Shown in pieces: positions 34,580-44,944 of a stretch of 64,000 nt of DNA. The notes beneath the pieces were generated by a model. That model did no database searches and was not told where the DNA came from. It was given only the letters and a program-made list of their open reading frames with translations. Source of the stretch: Camillea tinctor. Taxonomy: Eukaryota; Ascomycota; Sordariomycetes; Xylariales; Xylariaceae. How positions within the stretch are numbered: the stretch's first letter is position 1; each line of letters starts with the position of its first letter. The stretch covers positions 1-64,000 of the forward strand of contig MU394104.1 in the NCBI GenBank assembly GCA_022578605.1. The letters run 5' to 3'. The translations under genes were made by a program, and so were the position numbers.

Positions 34580-36151
34580 TTAAAATGTGATCTTCTTACC
34601 CTCGAATCCTCGCGAGCCACCGCGGCCGGCGCCGCCAAAGCCCCCACGACCACCTCCGCGTCCACCTCCACGACCGCCACCACCACGGCCACCAAAGCCA
34701 CCACCTCCTCGGCCACCAAAGCCACCGCCACGGCCACCGCCACGGCCACCACGGCCGCCGCCCTCACGAGGTGCACGTTGGCTGGCAAAGTCTAGACGGA
34801 CGGCGCGACCGGAACGGCCTTCACCAATGTAGGCGCCGTTCTTGGCATTGAAAGCAGTCTTGGCATCCTCAACCGAGTTAAATGTAACATAGCCAAAGCC
34901 CTTGCGGTTACCAGATTCACTAAGCACATGTTAGCATACAGGTCATGTAGCTCTAAGAAAATATTCAAGACTTACGGGTCGGTAGGAAGTCGGAGGCTTG
35001 CAACCTGGCAGGCATCGCTGAAGAATTCAGATACCATTTCCTCATCAGCATCAAAGGGAAGGTTGCCAACGAATAGAGTATCACTCTCTGGGCTGACGGT
35101 GTCTCCGTGCTGTTGGGCACGGCTTGTCGCGCGGGCGTTGGGGGTAGACTCGTCGCCAGCAGGACGAGGCTTGGAGGGGTCTAGTCGCAGAGGTCGGCCC
35201 TGGAGCTCGTAGCCGTTCATCGACTCGAAGGCAGCCTTAGCGGCTTCGTTGCTGGCAAAGTCAACATAGCCGAAGCCACGAGAGCGTTGCATGGCCTTGT
35301 CAGTGACGACACGGGCGCTCGTTAGGTCTGCGCAGTCCTTGAAAGCAGCAAACAGAGCATCGTCATCTACAGCCCAGCCAAGGTTTCCAACGAACAAAGT
35401 TGTGTACTCGTCTTCCGCTTCATCGTTCTTGGTCTTCTTGAAGGGTGTAGAGACGTCATCTTCGGCCTTGCGCTTCTTGGAAGCCTCGGGCTTCTTCTCT
35501 TCGGCCTCCTTCTCTTCAGAGTCAAATTCAGAATCATCCGAGTCGTCTGAGTCTTCGTCAGAGTCTGACGAAGCGTCGTCCTTGGCAGCAGGCTAAGGGG
35601 GTATCATTAGCTTTTGTAGATCATCGAAGGATGCTGTATATATGTGTGCATATATTTACCTTAGCGCTCTCCTTTACCTTAGCATCTGCCTTGTCATCAT
35701 CACTGTCACCACTGTCTTCGCTATCCTCCTCCTCGTCAGAGTCGGAAGAATCAGAAGAGTCGGGGTCGGCAGCCTTCGCCTTGCCATTGGTGGCAGGCTT
35801 GGCGGCGGCCTTGCCATTTGTCTTGGGGGCAGCCTTCTTCTCCTTCTTCTCCTCTTCCTCAGAAGAGTCAGAGTCTGAATCGGACCCAGAGGCTTCGGAT
35901 TCGTCCTCGGAGGCGTCAGAGTCGGACTCGGAGTCTTCACTCTCTTCGCTTTCGGATTCGGACGAAGACTCGACCTTCTTGCTCTTCTTCTTCTCTTTTC
36001 CGTTCACTGCCTTGGAGGCGACATCCTTAGCAAGCTGCTTGGACTTGGCCTTGGGGCTCTCGGCGGCCTTGGTGACACTGGCCTTCTTGACGGAAGCGAG
36101 GGAATCGGCAGCCTTAGCGGCCTTGCCATTGGCTTGCTTGACCTTGCCCAT
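34580..36151 (-). CDS. Nucleolin-like rRNA-processing protein (Nsr1/Gar2)
   Basis: Three exons, 36151-35660, 35592-34976 and 34919-34580, give 482 residues. The introns are 67 nt (GTAAAT...CTTAG) and 56 nt (GTAAGT...GCTAAC...CTTAG). The N-terminal half alternates Lys-rich blocks with long acidic serine tracts (ESSSESESEESEDSESD), the CK2-type nucleolar signature. RRM1 (about 227-305) has LFVGNLGWAVDDDAL and RGFGYVDF. RRM2 (about 336-412) has LFVGNLPFDADEE and KGFGYVTF, split by intron 2. An RGG/GGRGG tail (about 418-470) ends in KKITF. This order is that of yeast Nsr1, fission yeast Gar2 and nucleolin, which act in 18S pre-rRNA processing in the nucleolus. It is divergent from the complex I gene. 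Confidence 0.9.
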
Positions 36152-36781
36152 TGTGGTAGAAATGTAGAGGGTATAATTATGAATGGAAAGATGGAAGAGA
36201 TAGTAGGTAGAGAGGAAAGAAAGGATGGATTGGTAGAGAGAAGAGGAAAAGAAAGAAGAAGAAAAGCAGGAGCGAAGGTGAATTTATGCGCCAGGAAAAA
36301 GTGGTTGGCTTGCTACTACCTAAGAAATTTTCTTTAACTAGTCAGGTCCCTTCTTGAAAATTTCATTCTGCCGTGGGGTAATGAAGGCGGTAACCTCAAA
36401 CTTTTTTCTTAGCTTCCGCTTAGTGCGGTTAAGATAGCACGGGCCTTCGCGATATCGCTAATCTATCATCTGTCAAATCTACGAGGTCAATCTGCTTATC
36501 TGCTTGTCTGCGCACCTACCAACTTGGAACTTTCAACTTTTAGCCACGGCTCATGTTAGTAATCACATTTATTATGCACGTGACTTGATCCGCTAAAACG
36601 TCCATCAATCCACTGATCAATCCACTGGAGCTAACATGTTCGTCAGCAAGTTCCCAATTCTACCATCTTTAGTAGTACCGTAGTACCTGGACGTTGACCC
36701 TCGAGAGAGAGGTACACATCAAGCACCCGGTTACGATTCACCACCCCCCTCTCCTGCATCGTCAACTTTGCACGGATCGCA
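36152..36781. promoter_or_regulatory. Divergent promoter with CACGTG E-box
   Basis: 630 bp between the start codons of the nucleolin-like gene and the complex I subunit. A CACGTG site lies at 36577-36582 in the context TGCACGTGAC (reverse GTCACGTGCA), the Cbf1/bHLH type. A GGAAAGAAAG-rich purine stretch (36180-36275) probably belongs to the nucleolin-like leader. No other factor site can be assigned. Confidence 0.45.
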
Positions 36782-37161
36782 ATGCCGACGCCCGAATCCG
36801 AGGCCTTCCTGGCTAAGAAGCCAACAGTTCCTCCCACCTTCAACGGTGTCGATTACGACGATAACAAGCGGCTGAGACAGGCGCAGGATGCTGTCATTAG
36901 GGAGCAATGGGTTAATGTCATGATGGGAAGACTGGTCCGAGAGGAGCTGAGCAAATGCTACTATCGCGAGGGTGTCAATCATCTCGAGAAGTGCGGCGCA
37001 CTGCGAGGTTAGTCTACATCGTTCTCAAGAGGATATGATTTACCCGGATTCTACGGCCGAAGTATACTGATACCACAGCAGAGAGATACCTCCAGATATT
37101 CAAGGAGAACAGAGTACGGGGATTTTTATTCGAGCAACAAAATTATGTTGGGTCGAAATAG
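36782..37161 (+). CDS. Complex I 12 kDa subunit (NDUFB10-like)
   Basis: Exons 36782-37007 and 37082-37161 give 101 residues. The intron is GTTAGT... ending in a tandem acceptor CAGCAG. I chose the second CAG because it yields LRERYL, the form I remember for this family. The first would add one residue (LRAERYL). The product starts MPTPESEAFLAKKPTVPP, continues with DAVIREQWV, MMGRLVREELSKCYYREGVN and HLEKCG, and ends GFLFEQQNYVGSK. This is the fungal NADH:ubiquinone oxidoreductase 12 kDa subunit, with Cys residues in CYYREG and EKCG. It is an accessory subunit of the mitochondrial membrane arm. No cleavable presequence is apparent. Confidence 0.85.
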
Positions 37162-38229
37162 AAGAAGCACAGCGATGCGCTGCTCGGTAGCAGGGCATGG
37201 GATATATTCAAGAAACGTCTGTTGTCATCAGTGGCATAAGGATGGATCCGAAGTGCGCAATAATAACCAAACTCCAACATAATTGGTATGTGTGTGCAAC
37301 AAAAGGTTACTGCATATTTACTACACCTACTACACGCTGTATATGTGTGTATTGTCCATTACAAGAAACCTCAATGACCCGGGACCCCCTATTCCCAGAA
37401 CAAGTTTGTAAATGTATAACATAATCATACATTTCTATTTACCGGTGATTATTCTGAACCTGAAGGACCCCGGATGTAAGTCCTTGAGTAAAATTTAGAT
37501 ACAACCTATTCCTATTATATTCATAAATTAGGTAGGTCAATATGTAACTATATACGTTAAAAGTAGACGTATATATATAGTTATATGAAGTTGAGGTCTA
37601 GTCAAACTAAAAGATCAGGTGTAGGCCATTCCCTCTAGGTACTTATATGGAGTATTCAGCTTATATAACCAGCATAGAAGCGATGAACACGCATATTTGT
37701 AAATACGATAGCACAAAGTACATCAATTCACATAAAATATTCATGTATAACATTTAGTGGATCATATCCTTCTACATGCTAGTTTAAATATAAGTAAAAT
37801 GAAATATTCTATTTGATATATTAAGTACTTTCAGTTCTCTATTAACTTAGGTACTTAGGTTAATGAGGTAGCTACATAGTATGTATCTAGGTAGTATTAC
37901 ATCAATTTGAACTTAGGTAAAGGGCACCGGTGATAGGTATCGGCCCCGCATTGTCCACTAAGTAGTACTTAAATACTTGGGGTATCGGCGAATCTGCCTC
38001 CTCCAAGCTCCGACCCGCCTTGGACAAAATTTCTGGAGCTCCATCCAAGTTGGCGCCCGGTTCACTCTAACACCAATTTTCCATATATCGTCGCAAATTC
38101 CCACCGGCCACGGCCACCATCACCCCGCTCCCGTCTGTCCCTCCTCCAATTGTCTGCATACAGACACACACAAAAAAAAAGAAAGGCCCTCGCCAATTCG
38201 GCACCAGATCTACAGTCTTCCGTCCAGCC
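37162..38229. other. A/T-rich spacer and mL54 promoter
   Basis: No gene seen. Very A/T-rich from 37420 to 37900, with TATATA stretches and TTAGGTACTTAGG motifs near 37848. An A9 run lies just upstream of the mL54 start codon. Confidence 0.5.
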
Positions 38230-39003
38230 ATGATCTGCCGGCAATGTCTCCAGCGAGCCTCAGCGCTCCGCCCGCGCATACCCCCCCAATCCCAACCCGC
38301 ACCCACCCTCCGTCCCGCTGTTATACGCCCTTTCTCCAGCACCCTCGTGTCTCGATCAGCGGCCCCCGCGCCCTCGCCGGCGAGCGACGCAAGCAGTCAA
38401 CCGCCGCCGCCCCCCAAGTTCGGCACGGTGGACGCGGCGGAGGGCGGAGGGGCAGCGGCCAAGGCGCCGCTGTCGTCCTGCGCCGAGGGCTCCGTGCTGG
38501 TGGGTCTCAACTACTTCAAGAACCGGACGGACCCCGTGGCGCTGGCCGACCACGAGTACCCCGAGTGGCTGTGGCGGTGTCTCGAAGTGAGCAAGAAGGT
38601 GTCCGACGAGGACGCGGAGGATGCCGGGGACGAGTTCTGTATGTTCTTCTTCTTCTTTGCCCCCCCTCCTTTACTTCTACCCCTGATATATATATATCAG
38701 AGATCAGAGGGGGATTAACTTGCTAACCTCGCACTCTTCCACACAGCAAAATCTAAGAAACAGCGTCGTTTGGCGATGAAGCGGCAACGCGCGTACGAGG
38801 CCCGCCTCCTGGCCGAGGGTAACATCGAGGCCCTGGCGCCCAAGATCCCGCTGCAGCACCAGAGCATCAACCTCCCGGGCAACGAGGAGAACACGCCCGA
38901 GGGCGCCTTGAAGGCCCGGGAGGCGCGCGAGGAGCTGCGCCGTGCCATGCGCCGCGACCGCAAGTTCAAGATCAAGGAGAGCAACTACCTCAAGAGCATG
39001 TAA
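38230..39003 (+). CDS. Mitochondrial large ribosomal subunit protein mL54 (Mrpl37)
   Basis: Exons 38230-38638 and 38747-39003, with a 108-nt intron (GTATGT...GCTAAC...ACAG), give 221 residues. The N-terminus MICRQCLQRASALRPR is Arg-rich without acids, a mitochondrial presequence. An Ala/Pro-rich low-complexity linker follows to about 90. The mL54 core starts near SSCAEGSVLVGLNYFKN and includes DHEYPEWLW. Exon 2 carries the basic helix KSKKQRRLAMKRQRAYEA and ends KIKESNYLKSM. YPEWLW and the NxLKSM ending are what I recall as family signatures. The exon join recreates FSKSKK in frame. It acts in the mitochondrial ribosome. Exon 1 is distinctly G/C-rich compared with the flanking spacers. Confidence 0.85.
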
Positions 39004-39936
39004 TGAGAAGGTGCCATGCTTCTCGGCGATGATAGGCAATGGAATGATTGGAGAAGAAACGATTACCGAGATGAGGTTGGGGGAACGTGAGAGAGTCCCG
39101 AGATATTGTATAGGAAGAAAGGGTGCATACACAGGACCCTTCTACATTTATGAGATCTCGTCATTATAGGACCAAGAAAGGGGATCAGAACCAAACCCCC
39201 CTTTCAAATTAGCCAGAAAAGGAGAGTTGGTTTGATAAAAAATCAAACTACAAGGTGTACATATGTACCATATTCAGATAGAAAAGGGAGGAAAAAGCAA
39301 AACTTCTGTACAATCCAAATACATCAAATGATATAAAAAAAGCCACTTGCTCTATCATTAGTGCTTCGTCTAGGGCCCTAGTACCTGTAAGCCTAAACAC
39401 GAAAAGGGTGCCAAAGTCCTAAAATAGATAGATCTACGCGTCTACATATTTACACACAAGCATAGCATATATCCAGCACTTTTTCAGGAAGAAACACACG
39501 AAGGAATTTAGAAATAATCAGGTGCGACAAACGGTATGTTTATTCAACAAGAGGGTTCGTCGCTCGCTGCCCTCGCCGCCACGGTTCAAATAAAAGGGGG
39601 GAGGGGAAGGGGGGGTATCATATCTGCAAATCCCTTCTTTCCCCCCTTTTTAAGTCTTCTTTTCCTATGGACCAACTCTCTCCATCTGTCAATCAGAAAA
39701 GTCTGAGTGATATATGCTGGGGGGCTACATATGTATGATACATGCCTGATATCATGTGATATAGAAAAGGTTCTGGCAGCGAGGTAGGTACTATTCGTCC
39801 TACCTTTCATGGCCCTCTAGCTCCCTGGTAGTTGGGGCAAATCCCATCAGGGTTATTTCCCGGCTTCTTTCGTCTCCATGTGGTGCTCGAGCAGTCTGCA
39901 GGTAACAATGCATAGTGGCGTCTCTGAAATCTCTCA
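39004..39936. other. Spacer between mL54 and TAF7
   Basis: 3' regions of two convergent genes. No gene seen. The right edge meets the in-frame extension behind the TAF7 stop codon, described separately. Confidence 0.5.
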
Positions 39937-40164
39937 TGATTCTTCGGTGTGAGATCCAGAGTTAGGGGGTATTTCGTGCTCTGGGTCCCCTGGGGGTACC
40001 ACTGTAGATTGACTCTGTGCGATCTGCATCTCGAGCTCTCGTACCCGCAGCTCAAGTTGGGAGACAACTTCCTCATCACGACTTCGCGTGGTATGAGAGT
40101 ACATACTCCTCGATGCGAGCTGCTCCTTCGCCTTCCCCAGCTGGTCTTTTGCTTTACAGAGCTC
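39934..40164 (-). other. In-frame coding-like extension behind the TAF7 stop
   Basis: Directly after the TAF7 TAG the same frame stays open for 76 codons, to TGA at 39934-39936. The translation begins ELCKAKDQLGKAKEQLASR and later has VVSQLELRVRELEMQIAQ, with clear heptad spacing of Leu/Val/Ile. This continues the coiled coil at the end of the annotated protein. It looks coding rather than random 3'UTR. It could be the remnant of a longer TAF7 cut by a CAG-to-TAG change, a readthrough tail, or part of the protein through an unseen splice. Confidence 0.55.
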
Positions 40165-41790
40165 CTAGTCCTCTTCTGTCATTCCCAGACCAGCTTTCTT
40201 GACGGCTATCTCCTTTTTGAGGTTCTCGATGGTGGTCGAAACACGCTTCTTCAATATAGGCATAGTCGTCTGTTGAAGCTGTATTATGGCCGCACTCAGT
40301 TGACTCTCAAGATTCTGAAGTTCAGCCAGGCGTTCCTTGCGCTCTCTCTCGGCAGCCCGGTGTTCATCATCGATATCATCGTCGTCCTCTTCATCCTCAT
40401 CCGAAACGTCTTCCTCCTCCTCGTCTTCGTCTTCCTCGGAAACTGGTGCATCCTGCAGCGCCATAGGTGTGTTCGCCTCAACTGTCATTGGCGTTGATGC
40501 CTCTAACTGCGTACCTGGGGTCGCCATATTGAGCGGTTCGTCCGCGAGTTCGGCTTCTAGTGCTGCCTCCAGATCCATGCCATCTATGTCCACATCTGCA
40601 TCAGCGTCCGCATCCGCATCCGCATCCGCGTCTGCGTCTGCGTCGCCGAAGTAGTCATCTTGCTCCATCTCGCCTTCTGCATCCTCATCATCCTCATAAT
40701 CTGCATCGCCCTCCTCCTCGTTGATGAACTCCATTCTCGTTTCTTCGGCCTCTTTATCATCTTCCAGCAGCTTGGCAACCCGGTCCTGAGTTCTCTGCCA
40801 CTGCTTCTCCGAGAGGACTTTCCTAAATCTTCGGTTGGCAGCATCGTGCATCGGGGGGGTAATACCGTGTGGCCACTTGAGTTCATCCTTCATGACCATA
40901 GGCGGAAGCGGAGCTGTCTTGGCCTCGGATTCGTTTCTAACAACCGCGTAACATAGAAGCATCTCGGTAATATCCGAGTTTTTCATCATAGCCTTGCGGT
41001 CCCAGGTCTTCATCGCCTCAGTGACAGTAGGCAAACTAACCAAAACAGCGGCGTAGTGAGTTCCATTAATGGTTACCATGGCTCTGCGTTCCTTGGCATC
41101 GATATATTGAACAGCAAAATCTGCGCCGCCCGCTGACTTAGGTTGTCCCATCGTCCCATCTGCCAAAGCTTTCTTTAGATATTCGGCCGGTTCACCAGGC
41201 ATGACGCGAAGAAGAACGTTAGACTCGCGTTGGGGGTCGTTTTCGCGGTCGCTCGCTTCGGAATCGTAGGCATCACCGATTCTGCGATGGACAGGCTCGC
41301 CTTTAGGTCTGAATTTAATTCCGGTGATAGGTGTGCTGACAGCGAAGGGGGAGTTGGGAGTTCCCGGCTTTACGGATGGTCTGATCTTGATCATCTTGTT
41401 AGGGCGAGCCGCTTCAGCGCGCACAGCGGCCATGGGCCGATCCTCGTCACTCTCATATCCGCGCTTCTTCGACTCGGTCAACTTTGTGGATGGTTTCGGG
41501 GTCCTGCCGGCCTTGGTTTTGCTGGCAGACGGGGCCTGGATGATGGGCGTGGCAGAAGGAGTGCTCGGTTGACTACTGCTGATCTTGATCTTGATGGTCT
41601 TCTTCTCCCCAGACGGTGTGGGTGTAGCACCATCGCCACTGAAAGATGGCTGTCGCGTATGGCTAGTGTTCAACTTGAGTATGGGCTTAGGGGTGCTTTC
41701 GGTGGCGAGAGCCGTAGAGACGGCAGGAGGCGGCGGCATCTTCGTGTTCGACTCGGTGCCTGTGGCGGGCTTTGCATTGAGAGAGGACAT
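40165..41790 (-). CDS. taf7: TFIID subunit TAF7
   Basis: A single-exon frame of 541 residues to a TAG at 40165-40167. A Ser/Thr/Pro- and Lys-rich N-terminus (1-170) precedes the conserved TAFII55 region (about 185-340: ESNVLLRVMPGEPAEYLKKAL, FAVQYIDAKERRAMVTINGT, ATVLVSLPT-like AAVLVSLPTVTEAMKTW, ITEMLLCY, HGITPPMHDAANRRFRK). An acidic region follows with a (DA)n repeat (FGDADADADAD) and ASTPM/ANTPM repeats, then a C-terminal coiled coil (AERERKERLAELQNLESQL to VSTTIENLKKEIAVKK). TAF7 binds TAF1 and restrains its activities within TFIID. The gene lies head to head with a second TFIID subunit gene. Its stop codon is followed by an in-frame coiled-coil extension. Confidence 0.88.
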   Translation of the reverse strand: MSSLNAKPATGTESNTKMPPPPAVSTALATESTPKPILKLNTSHTRQPSFSGDGATPTPSGEKKTIKIKISSSQPSTPSATPIIQAPSASKTKAGRTPKPSTKLTESKKRGYESDEDRPMAAVRAEAARPNKMIKIRPSVKPGTPNSPFAVSTPITGIKFRPKGEPVHRRIGDAYDSEASDRENDPQRESNVLLRVMPGEPAEYLKKALADGTMGQPKSAGGADFAVQYIDAKERRAMVTINGTHYAAVLVSLPTVTEAMKTWDRKAMMKNSDITEMLLCYAVVRNESEAKTAPLPPMVMKDELKWPHGITPPMHDAANRRFRKVLSEKQWQRTQDRVAKLLEDDKEAEETRMEFINEEEGDADYEDDEDAEGEMEQDDYFGDADADADADADADADADVDIDGMDLEAALEAELADEPLNMATPGTQLEASTPMTVEANTPMALQDAPVSEEDEDEEEEDVSDEDEEDDDDIDDEHRAAERERKERLAELQNLESQLSAAIIQLQQTTMPILKKRVSTTIENLKKEIAVKKAGLGMTEED

Positions 41791-42777
41791 AGTAGGTAGG
41801 AGATGTTTGATGGCGTGCGAAGAGGATGGATGGATGACGAGCGGAATAGAGTGAAAGATGGATGCCGGGCGGCTCGGTGCGCAAGGTCTAGGGAGTAAGT
41901 AGGTGGGTAGGTGGTAATCACGAAGACGTCCACTCGTGGCCGGGGTTTTCGATGGCAGTTAGGTCATCGCGGATGATAATTGATACGACAAGACGAAAGA
42001 AAAGGTCCAAAATTATATATGCAAGGACAAGCCTATTTGCGAATAATAGCTGCCCGCGGCAGGGAGGCTTTGTCGCTTTTAGATGCGTAGATGTCGGTAG
42101 GTAGGGTTCAGCTGTACGGTGAGGTTGTTGAAGATTTGGTGTTGATGTCGCGACCAAAAGTTTAAAGGCTTAGGAACCTTAGGTAATCATCGGATATTGG
42201 ACTAGGTTAGGCCCCCGGGTTTGCATGCAGATCAAGTTGAATATCGATAACAGTGGAGTGAAGAAGGTACACCTGTACCGTACCTAACCGCGTTCTGCGT
42301 TAGTGTGGTTTAAGCTCTAGAACCATTGGAATAGTAGCTAAGTAGCTAGGTTTCTAGTGTATGTAGTGAGGTACAGTTACAGGTTACTACGAAACACCAG
42401 TCAATATTTTTATCACTTATCCCACCACCTTACCATCTTCTACCACACTACACCAACTCACAACATCTTCATCCCAACTAGTTGGTTTTTTTCTACCCAA
42501 GTGGCATGGTGTCACCAAGGGTTCTAGTGTTCCAATGGTTACTCGAAACCCCATCTGATTTTCGAGTACGGCGAGTTCCTACGGTTCGGTTCACCTAATT
42601 AGAATTGCCTATCTACCTAGCAATTGGCACTTACATATCTTGGGCATCGCGAACCTTCTCTTCCACTCGATTCGGGTTCGATCGCAAACCACTTACCTAA
42701 CCACCCACGAGCCAATATTCAAAAAGCAAACACAAGAAGACCTATATACACACAGAAAGACGGAGAACCCCACAACC
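41791..42777. promoter_or_regulatory. Shared upstream region of TAF7 and TAF3-like genes
   Basis: 987 bp between divergent start codons of two TFIID subunits. No ORF of note, and no CACGTG or other strong palindrome seen. A possible common promoter, unproven. Confidence 0.45.
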
Positions 42778-43736
42778 ATGTCCTCTCACGCCCAGCAGCA
42801 GCCGAGCCGCTTCCTCACCCCCTCCGAGATCCACCACGCGCTGCTGCGCCCGGCCATACTGCAGATCCTGCGCGCGCAGGGGTACTACTCGTCGACGCCG
42901 GGGACGGTGGACGCGGTGACGGAGCTAGCGGGCAGCTACCTGGGGGCGATCGCGCGGCGGGCCGCGCAGCACGCGGCGCTGCACAGCAACCACGAGCTGG
43001 CCGCGGGCGTCGACCCCACGGCGCCCACCCTGACCGACGTGCGCCTGGCGCTCGAGGAGTGCGGCGCCCTCTGGCCCGAGCGCGAGCTCGTGAGCCAGGA
43101 GCTGCGCGGCGAGGAGGACACGCGCGGCGTCGACGAGTTCATCCGCTGGGCCACCGGCCGCAAGAACCTGCGCATCCGCAAGGTCGCCGGCGTCGCTGCC
43201 CCGCCCCCCGCCGGTGGTGCTGCGGGAGGTACGACCACGACCGCTGCTGCTGTCAGTGCGGCTGCTGCTGCCGCTGCCGCCGCCGCCGAGGCCGAGGAGG
43301 AGGGTGCCGTCGAGGAGCGCCCGACGGACTACTTGGATGGTACGTGTTTATGTCTCTTCTCACACCCTTCCATCATTGATACGTCTTCGAAAGGCAGACA
43401 ACAGACCAAGTCTTATAACGTATATATAAACTAACCTTTTCCCACCCTTTTTTTTTTCTCCGCTCTGCAGCACTCAAGCGGAAGCACAACAAGACCGACC
43501 AGGATTCCAAGTACGCTGGCACGATCTTGGGTAAGAGCACCGACCACGGCGAGGTCTTGATCGAAGGAGGCGCCGAGACGAGTCTCGCAGCCTGGGCGCA
43601 GAAGATGCACGACGCGGCCCTGCGCCCGCCCCAGCCTTCCCCCGAGGTCGATCTCGACTCGCCGCGTCCGCCTAGCTCCGGCCTGAGTTCGCTGACCGAC
43701 GGCGACGTCGACATGATCATGGACTTCGAGTCATAG
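42778..43736 (+). CDS. TFIID subunit TAF3-like, histone-fold protein
   Basis: Exons 42778-43339 and 43471-43736, with a 131-nt intron (GTACGT...CTGCAG), give 275 residues. A bromodomain-associated histone fold occupies about 10-100 (IHHALLRPAILQILRAQGYY, VDAVTELAGSYLGAIARRAA, TLTDVRLALEECGAL). A linker then leads to a polyalanine run and acidic stretch (AAAAAAAAAAEAEEEG). The splice rebuilds DYLDALKRKHNK, followed by SKYAGTILGK and HGEVLIEGG, as I remember from fungal TAF3 proteins. TAF3 pairs with TAF10 in TFIID. TAF8 and Spt7 share the fold and cannot be fully excluded. No PHD finger is present, as expected in fungi. Exon 1 is very G/C-rich. Confidence 0.72.
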
Positions 43737-44944
43737 TACTAGTGGTCGATCGGGTAGATTACTTAATTCTTCTTTTTTTTTCCCTCTACTTACTTCTTTT
43801 TGCCCTACAACATCGCGCAGGCGAGGCGTACTTTTTGCATAGCCATGGCGTTAAGTTTTCTTTCTATTTTTTATCCTTCCCAACAACCCGTCATCTATCC
43901 ATCTCCGGGGAGTTCAATGAGGAAGGGAGGTTCATTTTAGTTATGAGGTATCAGTGGCATTGATTTTTGGTTTTCAAGGCGGAAAAATAGGGGGGAATGA
44001 GGAAAGGGGGGGGGGAGGGGTTCAACAAGGGGAGGAATGTTCTGATGCGCAAATCCACATTTCCCCTCAGTAAATCTGTTAATAGAAAGGGTTAGGAACA
44101 AATTCATAGAAGAAGAGACAGTTATGTTCAGCACGTAGGACACCTATCCCACTGTGGTGCTTTATAAAGATATGCTACATATCTTCCATGGCCCTGTTCC
44201 TTGAGTCCCGAGGCCATCACGGAAGGACAGCCGTGTCTATATGTAACCAACTAGGTTACATACCTAGGTAGTTATAATCATAGTGATGTTTTGAGTCTTC
44301 CATATAAAATACTCACTCTCATACGCAAGTTTCTTCCTCTAGTAGGCATTATAGTGTACATGCCTGATATAGAATATACTGTCCCATTGATATCTAAATC
44401 ATGAATTGTCCTGTCGCATCCAGAAGAGCTGACCTGAGCTCTCGAGATATTGGGAAATGTCCAGATATATGTATCCAAGAGACACCATAACAATAATCTC
44501 ATTTCCAGCATGGATTTTTGCAAATAGCAACTTACGACACCCCATCACCTCCTAAATTTGTGAACACTTAGAAAGCAATACCGGTTTGGGTTTGGTATCA
44601 TATATATCATGAATATATAGTATGTGCACGCCTTCTAAGACCTTCATCCTTTCCCGTCCTAACTAGAGGGGATCTTAGAACCAGAACCAGGAAACTTTTT
44701 ATCTAACGAGTGTATATGCCATGTGCCAATCCGTGATATACCAACCACACCATGTTTAAACCAAACAGAAAAATCCAATAATATATTTTAGCCTCCAATA
44801 AGATTCTTTGCCTTGTAGCCGTCCGTACAAAGAGTGTAGCATAGTGTAATATCGATATCCTTTCCGTTAAAGAATGTAGCCATAAGCTAGAAAGTAGATG
44901 CTATCACTATCTTCTAATAACGCTATGCGTCTTCTCTCTTCTGA
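43737..44944. other. Convergent spacer, no gene seen
   Basis: 3' regions of the TAF3-like and F-box genes. A G9 run near 44009, A/T-rich sequence, and one ACCTAGGTAG motif near 44262. Nothing coding recognised. Confidence 0.5.

Noticed and set aside
34587..34832. Pro/Arg-rich plus-strand ORF
   Set aside because: Antisense of the RGG-repeat tail of the nucleolin-like protein. The Pro richness is just the complement of Gly codons.
35631..36167. Ser/Leu-rich 178-codon plus-strand ORF
   Set aside because: Antisense of the acidic serine tracts of the nucleolin-like N-terminus.
39997..40164. Hidden intron removing the TAF7 TAG
   Set aside because: The only GT donors nearby (GTCTGG) are non-consensus and would leave an intron of about 30 nt, shorter than any other intron here.
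39949..40497. 182-codon plus-strand ORF
   Set aside because: Antisense of the TAF7 C-terminus and its in-frame extension. No motif.
42624..43379. 251-codon Arg/Gly/Ala-rich plus ORF
   Set aside because: Alternative frame of the TAF3-like exon 1. The histone fold is clear in the other frame.
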